Positions 6,892 through 12,760 of a stretch of 12,760 bases of DNA are shown here, one piece after another. Made by a program: the position numbers and the translations under genes. The DNA comes from Fimbriimonadales bacterium (GTDB lineage: Bacteria; Armatimonadota; Fimbriimonadia; Fimbriimonadales; Fimbriimonadaceae): contig JAPLCS010000261.1 in the NCBI GenBank assembly GCA_026392145.1, positions 1,394-14,153 on the forward strand. The letters run 5' to 3'. Below the pieces are notes generated by a model. The model made no database searches, had not been told where the DNA came from, and saw only the letters and a program-made list of their open reading frames with translations. The number at the start of each line of letters is the position of its first letter. Positions within the stretch are counted from its first letter, which is position 1.

Positions 6892-8403
6892 ATGAGCGCA
6901 AAACTATTTTCACTGGTTGCCAGTTTAGGTTTAGTGGTGGTTGGTTCAGCTGCTGGAAAAGTCATTGTTAGCAAGTCAGCAGAAGTAGAACTGCAAGGTC
7001 GAAGACAAGGACAAGGACAAGGACAAGGACTGGGACCGGGACAGGGACTGAGTCAGGATCGGCAAAATGGTCAGCGCGATGGTGGTCAGGGAGGTGTTGG
7101 GAAGGGAGGTAGGCAAAATGGAGGCTCTCGAACTGGTGCTCCACCATCCTATATTCTTGAGACCCCTGATTCTCCGCTTAATGTAATTGCTGGAGCTACT
7201 ACGGATAAGTCAGTAATCCTTTCCGTATTGAGTAAGTTCAGTGGAGATGCGAGTCTGAGTATTAATCCTGTCGGGGCAAAATCACAATCGAAAAAAATCA
7301 AATCTACTCTGATAGGTGGGATACCCAAAGAAATTGCACTTGAATCTCTCAAAAGCTCAACCGCCTATGAGTATTTAGTGGAAGTAGGCAGTGACTCGAT
7401 TACTGGCAGGTTTTCCACCGCCAAGAAAAGTGGAGATCCTTTCACATTTACTATTCAAGCCGACTCGCACTTGGATGCTAATTCGGATCCAAAAGTTTAT
7501 GAGAATACGCTGAAAAACATGTTGACCGATAAGCCTGATTTTTTGGTTGACTTAGGCGATACCTTTATGGTTGATAAGTATCCACAGTACACAGATGCAG
7601 AGAAACAGTATCAATCTCAGCGCTATTGGTTCTCAAGGGTCGGTTCTGAAATGTCCATTTTTCTGTGCCTAGGCAACCATGATGGGGAAACTGGTTGGAA
7701 AGGCAAAGGTGGCACCAATATCACTCCCTGGGCACAGGCTCAGAGAGAAAAATATTTTCCGGTCATTCGTCCAAATGGTTTTTTTTCGGGAGCTCCGAAA
7801 AAAGGGCTTTACTACTCCTGGAATTGGGGAGATGCGTCCTTTTTTGTATTGGACCCTTTTGTTGCTACTACCCAGAAAACTCAAAGTTCAGAGGATGGTT
7901 GGAATTGGACACTAGGGAGAGAACAGTTTGAATGGTTTGAAAAGTCTTTGAATGCGTCGAAGGCAAAGTATAAGTTCATTTTCATCCATCATTTAGTGGG
8001 TGGCTTTGGGCGTGAAGCTCGTGGTGGGGTGGAAGTAGCGGACCGATTTGAGTGGGGTGATAAGAATCAATTTCCGACTAAGCGAGTGGGATGGGCGGAG
8101 CCAATTCACGATATGTTGAAACGATATAAAGTAACGGCGTTGTTTCATGGTCATGATCACTTGTATGTGCGTCAAGAGCGCGATGGAATTGCTTATATTG
8201 AAGTGCCACAGCCAAGTCACGGTCGTGGAGATAGTACGGGTAGCGCCACTGAATATGGATACAAAGAGGGAACGCTTCTTGGAAGTTCTGGGCACATTCG
8301 TGTTTCTGTTTCGCCTCAACGTGCGAAGATGGAGTATGTAAAGTCTCGCCTTAGGGGCATTAACCAGGAAATTGTTGATCAAATTACATTGCAACCTAAC
8401 TAA
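6892..8403 (+). CDS. Exported calcineurin-like metallophosphoesterase (purple-acid-phosphatase-like)
   Basis: A 503-residue protein with a signal peptide (LFSLVASLGLVVVGSAAG), a Gln/Gly-rich stretch (about 36-80), a fibronectin-like beta domain (about 86-178) and a two-metal phosphoesterase domain (about 183-475). The metal-ligand blocks are complete: ADSHLD (Asp191, His193), LVDLGDTF (Asp223), LGNHDGE (Asn262, His263), FIHH (His366) and FHGHDHLYV (His421, His423). The order of an N-terminal beta domain before the catalytic domain resembles purple acid phosphatases and PhoD-like enzymes. Likely activity is hydrolysis of phosphomono- or diesters outside the cytoplasm; the substrate is unknown. 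It begins 5 bases after the YHYH gene, so the two are almost certainly one transcriptional unit. The Gln/Gly stretch is encoded by hexanucleotide repeats. Confidence 0.9.
   Translation: MSAKLFSLVASLGLVVVGSAAGKVIVSKSAEVELQGRRQGQGQGQGLGPGQGLSQDRQNGQRDGGQGGVGKGGRQNGGSRTGAPPSYILETPDSPLNVIAGATTDKSVILSVLSKFSGDASLSINPVGAKSQSKKIKSTLIGGIPKEIALESLKSSTAYEYLVEVGSDSITGRFSTAKKSGDPFTFTIQADSHLDANSDPKVYENTLKNMLTDKPDFLVDLGDTFMVDKYPQYTDAEKQYQSQRYWFSRVGSEMSIFLCLGNHDGETGWKGKGGTNITPWAQAQREKYFPVIRPNGFFSGAPKKGLYYSWNWGDASFFVLDPFVATTQKTQSSEDGWNWTLGREQFEWFEKSLNASKAKYKFIFIHHLVGGFGREARGGVEVADRFEWGDKNQFPTKRVGWAEPIHDMLKRYKVTALFHGHDHLYVRQERDGIAYIEVPQPSHGRGDSTGSATEYGYKEGTLLGSSGHIRVSVSPQRAKMEYVKSRLRGINQEIVDQITLQPN
7003..7050 (+). 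repeat. Eight degenerate tandem hexanucleotides (GGACNN)
   Basis: Eight consecutive 6-base units run in frame inside the phosphoesterase gene: AGACAA, three exact GGACAA copies, then GGACTG, GGACCG, GGACAG and GGACTG. They encode Arg-Gln followed by Gly-Gln, Gly-Leu and Gly-Pro dipeptides (residues 38-53). Because the unit is a multiple of three, gain or loss of copies would change the length of the low-complexity arm without breaking the reading frame. Confidence 0.9.
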
Positions 8404-8428
8404 AGGCATTAACCTGAGTTGGATAAAA

Positions 8429-9469
8429 ATGCTCCGTTTGTTTTGGGCTTCATTCGGAGTACTTATTCTCGCGAGTCTGGGACTCGCTCATGATTTATCG
8501 CTCACAAGCATTGTTATTCGGCCACAAGGCGAGATGTTGATGGCAGAACTGACAACCTCCATCAGCCAACTAGTCAAAATGAGTCATTTAGGGGTCAACG
8601 CAACCCCTGCTCAACTGGATATTGCCATCAGGCAACGGCTGACTCTTTTGGTAAATGGAACGAGGCCAGATGTAATTGAAGCAAAACTCGACCTGAATGG
8701 AACTGACGACATATTAGTATGGAGAGCTTCATTTGTAGGTGATCTCGACTCTGTTTCTTTATCAAAAAGGTTTTATGATGATGACCCTAAGTCTCGGACA
8801 ATACTTAGGTTGGAACAGTCAGACCAAAGGTCAGTTCAATTTGTCTATGATGGGGATAATTCTCAAAATCTGAATGGGAATACTTCTAATTCGGCTACAA
8901 AGTGGTTGAAAACCGGTGTCGAGCATATCCTGAGCGGATGGGATCATGTTCTTTTTGTGTTAGGCCTTGTGCTTCTCGGTGGTGGATTGAAATCACTGCT
9001 GAAAGTTGTTACTGCTTTTACTGTTGCGCACTGTTTGACTCTTTTTCTTTCGGTGACAAATGTGGTTTCAGTAAGTCCGCGCATTATTGAGCCCCTCATC
9101 GCCGCCTCAATTGTTGCGCTTGCGGCTGAGAATTTACGTGCCGCCTCTTCACATGCTCACGATTCTAATCATCAAGCCAAACTATGGGGGCGGATGATTT
9201 TAGCCTTCGGTTTTGGGTTGATGCACGGTTTTGGATTTGCTGGCGGTTTGGATTCAATTGGGCTTTCTGGATGGAACTTAATACCACCGCTTTTGTCATT
9301 TAATTGTGGCGTTGAAATCGGTCAAGCAATCATTCTCCTCCCATCTCTTGGCGTGTTGTCATTTGTCTCTAAAAAGTTTCCTTCTTATGTAGGTTTAGTG
9401 GTTCAGCTTTGTGCCCTTCTAATTGGAATGGTAGGAAGTTACTGGTTAGTTTTAAGAGTAATTGCGTAG
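8429..9469 (+). CDS. HupE/UreJ-family membrane protein
   Basis: A 346-residue protein with a signal sequence (LFWASFGVLILASLGLA, then HDL), an extracytoplasmic beta-rich domain (about 21-155) and a multi-helix membrane domain (about 158-346). Family blocks are clear: GVEHILSGWDHVLFVLGL (His166, Asp172, His173), AFTVAHCLTLFLSV (His201), IEPLIAASIV, GFGLMHGFGFAGGL (His266) and FNCGVEIGQ (Glu296). HupE/UreJ members were proposed as nickel or cobalt permeases, but the large subfamily with this N-terminal domain is functionally uncharacterised. An upstream ATG at 8372 would overlap the phosphoesterase and bury the signal sequence, so I chose 8429, which has GGA five bases upstream. The gap to the previous gene is 25 bases. 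There is no hydrogenase or urease gene in view. Confidence 0.88.
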   Translation: MLRLFWASFGVLILASLGLAHDLSLTSIVIRPQGEMLMAELTTSISQLVKMSHLGVNATPAQLDIAIRQRLTLLVNGTRPDVIEAKLDLNGTDDILVWRASFVGDLDSVSLSKRFYDDDPKSRTILRLEQSDQRSVQFVYDGDNSQNLNGNTSNSATKWLKTGVEHILSGWDHVLFVLGLVLLGGGLKSLLKVVTAFTVAHCLTLFLSVTNVVSVSPRIIEPLIAASIVALAAENLRAASSHAHDSNHQAKLWGRMILAFGFGLMHGFGFAGGLDSIGLSGWNLIPPLLSFNCGVEIGQAIILLPSLGVLSFVSKKFPSYVGLVVQLCALLIGMVGSYWLVLRVIA

Positions 9470-9511
9470 CAATGTTCTGAACTTTTTTAGGCTATCATCG
9501 TTCGGACTTGC

Positions 9512-11005
9512 ATGATTTTGTCAGTAATCACTGCTAGCTACCTATTTAACTTCGGGTTTCCAAATATAAACACTGCTGAACCTCAAGGGAAGAAGCCAAA
9601 CATTATAGTCATCGTTGGTGAGGGGGCTGGGTGGCCGAGCACATCAGTCGCTATGGATGGGAATTTGCGAAATGCAAAACAGCCTTCCGCATTGACTCCT
9701 AATTTGGCAAAACTCGCCGAACAAGGAATGCGAATGTCAGCATTTTATGCATCCTGTCCTCGTTGTACTCCTTCTAGGGCAAGTTACTTCACTGGTGTGA
9801 GTCCTGCAAAGCTCCACATGACTTATGTGAGTGAAGGTGGGCGCCAACGACGAGGCGGAGCAACTGGTGTGCAAGAGGATGTGGGTGATAATACTAAGCT
9901 AATTCCACCTTCACCAAACATGGAATTACCTCCTGAAATTCTTACAACTGCTGGTGCACTCAAGTTAGCTAATTACTCATCTGCACATTTTGGTAAGTGG
10001 CACGTTGGCAGAAAAGCGCCGACGTTGAAAGGATTTGATGAGGATGATGGTGCTAACACGAATGCCGGCCCGGGAAACAATCGAACACCTAATCCAGGAG
10101 AAGGAAAGCTCATAACAGATCGGGGACTAGCATTCATTGAAAAATGTGTGAAGGCTGGAAAGCCGTTCTATCTTCACGTGGATCATTACGGAGGCGGATC
10201 TGAAGCAGAAGTCACATCTGAGTCCTACAAGTTAGTTTCAGGTCTCTATTCTGGACTTCGAGAGAAACAATTAGCTCAGGTTGGAATTGTGCATGACGTT
10301 GATGCCCAAATTGGGCGGATTATGGCCAAATTGGATGAACTTGGCATTTCCAATAATACGTACGTTTTGTATACAACAGATCATGGTGATTCGGGGGGGA
10401 ATGCGAATTTGCCTCTAAGTATGGGTAAGGGTAGTGTGCAAGAGGGTGGTGTTCGGATTCCCTTTATTGTGCGAGGGCCAGGAATCAAACCAGGTTCACA
10501 ATCGGATGTGCGGGCATTCGGATGGGACTTAACACCGACGTTTACAGAACTTGCTGGGGTCACTACTCCTAAGCAAGTAGAGGGCGGTTCATTGCTTAGT
10601 GTCTGGCGAGGAGGATCTAATGTTTCTCGACCAGTTATGGAACTGGTTATTCATTTTCCTCACTACGATTTGAGCAATGGAGGACCAGCATCTGCAATAT
10701 TTGACGGAAATTTTAAGCTTATTCGTTCGTACGAAACTGGAAAATCTTACTTGTATAATCTCGCAGTTGATTCGGCAGAACGAAATGATCTTGCTAATTC
10801 CAAACCTGAAAAAGTCGCTGAATTAGAGAAGAGATTGGATGCCTATCTAAAATCAGTTGAGGCTCAAATGCCAACCATAAACCCAAACTACAAACCAGGC
10901 TCGGATTTTGGAGCGACCAAGCAAATAGGTGGTGGTGGTAAGGGTGGTAGCAGAGGTCGCAATGGCGGTGGGAAAAATGGTGGAACGACTGGCGGGGATT
11001 TTTAG
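9512..11005 (+). CDS. Exported type I sulfatase
   Basis: A 497-residue arylsulfatase-fold enzyme expected to remove sulfate from an unknown ester. The N-terminal 20 or so residues are hydrophobic and may be a weak signal peptide (MILSVITASYLFNFGF, likely cut near NTA). CPRCTPSRASYFTG contains the CxPSR core; Cys85 should be oxidised to formylglycine and Arg89 would assist. Other blocks are HFGKWHVG (159-166; Lys162, His164), YTTDHGDSGG (287-296; metal ligands Asp290 and His291) and KGSVQEGGVRIPFIVRGPG (306-324). The usual N-terminal Asp-Asp metal pair (ADDLG) is replaced by GEGAG (36-40). The tail from about 473 is Gly/Lys/Arg/Asn-rich. It lies 42 bases after the HupE-like gene and 47 before the FGE gene. 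Confidence 0.92.
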   Translation: MILSVITASYLFNFGFPNINTAEPQGKKPNIIVIVGEGAGWPSTSVAMDGNLRNAKQPSALTPNLAKLAEQGMRMSAFYASCPRCTPSRASYFTGVSPAKLHMTYVSEGGRQRRGGATGVQEDVGDNTKLIPPSPNMELPPEILTTAGALKLANYSSAHFGKWHVGRKAPTLKGFDEDDGANTNAGPGNNRTPNPGEGKLITDRGLAFIEKCVKAGKPFYLHVDHYGGGSEAEVTSESYKLVSGLYSGLREKQLAQVGIVHDVDAQIGRIMAKLDELGISNNTYVLYTTDHGDSGGNANLPLSMGKGSVQEGGVRIPFIVRGPGIKPGSQSDVRAFGWDLTPTFTELAGVTTPKQVEGGSLLSVWRGGSNVSRPVMELVIHFPHYDLSNGGPASAIFDGNFKLIRSYETGKSYLYNLAVDSAERNDLANSKPEKVAELEKRLDAYLKSVEAQMPTINPNYKPGSDFGATKQIGGGGKGGSRGRNGGGKNGGTTGGDF

Positions 11006-11052
11006 TGCCAAGACAACTGTTGAGAACGTTACTGGGAAGGTAGTGTAACACC

Positions 11053-12072
11053 ATGGGAGCCCGTTTTATTCCCCTGTTGTGTTTTGGAGTCGTTGTTTTG
11101 ACTGTTTTGAGTGCCGGCTGCCAGCAGCGACCTCCAGCGGAATTACCAACTCAGCGCACAGGTTACAAATCATCTCATGCCTCCTCCAAAGTGACAGCAC
11201 TAGAGGGAATGATTTTTATACGTGGTGGAACTTTCAAAATGGGTTCTGCTAATGGAAGGCAGGATGAACTCCCAATTCACACCGTCACTCTGAATGACTT
11301 TTGGATAGATCGAACTGAAGTTACTAATTTGCAGTTTGCAAAATTCGTGAAGGCAACGGGTTATAAAACCATTGCGGAGATTTCTCCGAGACCCGAAGAC
11401 TTTCCTGGCGTACCTAAGGAAAAGTTGGTTCCAGGAGCGTTGGTTTTCACTGAAGGAAGGGGTTGGGAGTATATCCCTGGTGCAAGTTGGAGACATCCCG
11501 AAGGACCTAAATCTGACATTACGAAGCGTATGAATCATCCGGTCGTGCAAGTAGCTTGGGAGGATGCTACGGCGTATGCAAAATGGTCAGGCAAGTCGCT
11601 TCCTACCGAGGCACAATTTGAATATGCCGCAAAAGGTGGCAACCAAACGGCCGAATACGCATGGGGCAACGAAGAAGTCAGTGACAAGAAACCACAGGCC
11701 AATTTTTGGCAAGGACAATTCCCTGAAAAAAATCTTAACACTGACGGCTACAAATCATCTGCACCTGTTGGTTCGTTTAAGCCTAACGGATATGGATTAG
11801 TAGACATGGCGGGGAATGTTTGGGAATGGTGCCAAGATTTTTATCGACCTGATGCGTATAAGATGTCATCGGAAAACAATCCATCAGGACCTTTGGATTC
11901 GCTGGATCCGGATGAACCAGGGATTACCAAGCGAGTGATAAGGGGTGGCTCGTTCCTATGTGCTGAATGCTACTGCCAGGGTTACCGAATTGCTTCTCGC
12001 ATGAAGTCGTCTCCAGATACTGGGCTTTGTCACACTGGTTTTAGATGCGTATGGACGCCATCGACAAGATAA
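11053..12072 (+). CDS. Formylglycine-generating enzyme (SUMF1/FGE), putative lipoprotein
   Basis: FGE uses oxygen and copper to oxidise the CxPxR cysteine of sulfatases to formylglycine. This 339-residue protein follows the animal SUMF1 order closely: IRGGTFKMGS (56-65), DFWIDRTEVTNLQFAKFVKATGY (82-104), GASWRHPEGP (143-152), HPVVQVAWEDATAYAKWSGK, LPTEAQFEYAAKGG, ANFWQGQFP, GYGLVDMAGNVWEWCQDFY and RGGSFLCAECYCQGYR (297-312). Cys303 and Cys308 match the two catalytic cysteines of SUMF1 (336 and 341), so it is a true FGE candidate rather than one of the many cysteine-less relatives. The N-terminus (LLCFGVVVLTVLSAGCQQ) resembles a lipoprotein signal with Cys23, though -3 is Ser rather than Leu. 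It directly follows its probable substrate, the sulfatase. Confidence 0.92.
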   Translation: MGARFIPLLCFGVVVLTVLSAGCQQRPPAELPTQRTGYKSSHASSKVTALEGMIFIRGGTFKMGSANGRQDELPIHTVTLNDFWIDRTEVTNLQFAKFVKATGYKTIAEISPRPEDFPGVPKEKLVPGALVFTEGRGWEYIPGASWRHPEGPKSDITKRMNHPVVQVAWEDATAYAKWSGKSLPTEAQFEYAAKGGNQTAEYAWGNEEVSDKKPQANFWQGQFPEKNLNTDGYKSSAPVGSFKPNGYGLVDMAGNVWEWCQDFYRPDAYKMSSENNPSGPLDSLDPDEPGITKRVIRGGSFLCAECYCQGYRIASRMKSSPDTGLCHTGFRCVWTPSTR

Positions 12073-12760
12073 TGCAATGTTCAGGGAATTTTGAACCTGC
12101 GCACATAGCTACTCCGAGGCAAGATACTAATTCTCTCTTAGCTCATTCAGAACTCATTAAAAAATCTCAATCGGGAGTCATTGACCTATATTTTTTAGGT
12201 GATTCAATCACCAGACGGTGGGGCACTAGCGATTCAATTTGGTCGACACTTTTCCAGCACTGGCAGCAAACTTTTTGGGGATGGAATGCGGCGAATTTTG
12301 GTTGGGGTGGGGACTGTACACAGCACATTTTATGGCGAATTCAGAACGGTGAATTAGAATCGGTCCAGCCGAAGGTCATCGTTTTGCTTGCAGGCACAAA
12401 CAATATCGGTGCGGGACACTCAGCTTCTGAAGTTGTCCGTGGTATTGGTGCTATTTTGGATGTTTGTGTACAAAAGGCAACCCAAACTGTTATTGTGCTG
12501 ATGGGGATTTTCCCGCGAAATGACCCAGCTGAGTGCAAGCGTGTTGTACAAGTTGCAAACCAGTTGCTGGAACAGTTTCACGATGGGGAGCGAATCCACT
12601 ACCTAAATATTAATCACTTGTTAACTGATGAACAAGGAGACCTTTGTGAACTCTTCACTCTTGATGGTTTGCACTTAACTCTAGCAGGGTATCGCGTTTG
12701 GGGTTCAGCACTCATACCTTTGTTAAGTTCTGTCCTCGGTCCTAAGTGTGAAAATGATTT
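12072..12760 (+). CDS. SGNH/GDSL-family hydrolase, C-terminally cut by window end
   Basis: 229 codons are visible before the window ends. All SGNH blocks are present: FLGDSIT with nucleophile Ser45, NFGWGGD for the oxyanion glycine (Gly77), AGTNNIG with Asn110, and LDGLHLT with Asp198 and His201 of the triad. The pattern resembles the PAF-acetylhydrolase beta/gamma-like group, whose members deacetylate or de-esterify lipids and carbohydrates. The ATG shares one base with the FGE stop (TAATG), which implies translational coupling; in-frame ATGs at 12045 and 12051 are alternatives. No signal peptide is seen with any of these starts, unlike the preceding exported genes. The catalytic domain looks nearly complete, so only a short tail is probably missing. 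Confidence 0.88.
   Translation, partial: MQCSGNFEPAHIATPRQDTNSLLAHSELIKKSQSGVIDLYFLGDSITRRWGTSDSIWSTLFQHWQQTFWGWNAANFGWGGDCTQHILWRIQNGELESVQPKVIVLLAGTNNIGAGHSASEVVRGIGAILDVCVQKATQTVIVLMGIFPRNDPAECKRVVQVANQLLEQFHDGERIHYLNINHLLTDEQGDLCELFTLDGLHLTLAGYRVWGSALIPLLSSVLGPKCEND

Noticed and set aside
7993..8409. 138-codon minus-strand open frame opposite the phosphoesterase C-terminus.
   Set aside because: The plus-strand frame contains the GHDH metal site and complete family motifs; the antisense product has no recognisable features.
8372..8428. Earlier ATG for the HupE-like gene.
   Set aside because: It would overlap the phosphoesterase by 32 bases and place 19 polar residues before the signal sequence; the ATG at 8429 fits better.

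Overview
The window suggests a free-living, non-proteobacterial bacterium of moderate GC. A conserved rpmH-rnpA-yidD-yidC-jag block, with a compact YidC next to Jag, lies beside genes for sulfatase, SUMF1-type, YHYH and purple-acid-phosphatase-like proteins. That mixture recalls Armatimonadota and the Planctomycetota/Verrucomicrobiota. I lean weakly towards Armatimonadota from gene content alone; no rRNA or other reliable taxonomic marker is present.

Layout. (1) 1-1140, minus strand: a small sugar-catabolic pair, a class I (DeoC/LacD/LsrF-type) aldolase followed by the N-terminus of a Gfo/Idh/MocA oxidoreductase that leaves the window. (2) 1202-1768, plus: a divergent small secreted protein of unknown function. 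(3) 1851-4879, plus: the housekeeping translation/secretion block, made of ribosomal protein L34 (rpmH, 44 aa), RNase P protein (rnpA), YidD, the membrane insertase YidC and the RNA-binding protein Jag/KhpB. It ends in a clear intrinsic terminator at 4902-4945. (4) 4986-12760, plus: seven closely spaced same-strand genes. They encode a VOC-fold protein, an exported YHYH-domain protein with EF-hands, an exported calcineurin-like phosphoesterase, a HupE/UreJ-type membrane protein, an exported sulfatase, a formylglycine-generating enzyme (FGE) with an apparent lipoprotein signal, and a translationally coupled SGNH/GDSL hydrolase cut by the window end.

How the genes may work together. The sulfatase has the CxPSR maturation motif, and the next gene is an FGE that keeps both catalytic cysteines, so a substrate and its maturase appear side by side. 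The phosphoesterase and GDSL esterase add two further ester-cleaving activities. EF-hands, YHYH histidines, a metalloenzyme and a HupE-like protein give the region a metal-dependent, cell-surface character. Three of the exported proteins carry similar Gly/Arg/Asn/Gln-rich segments at three different places, which hints at a common extracellular environment. I infer a surface-hydrolase module with its own maturation enzyme; its substrate cannot be read from the sequence. No mobile elements, CRISPR arrays, tRNAs or rRNAs were seen, and no stretch over 300 bases lacks a gene.
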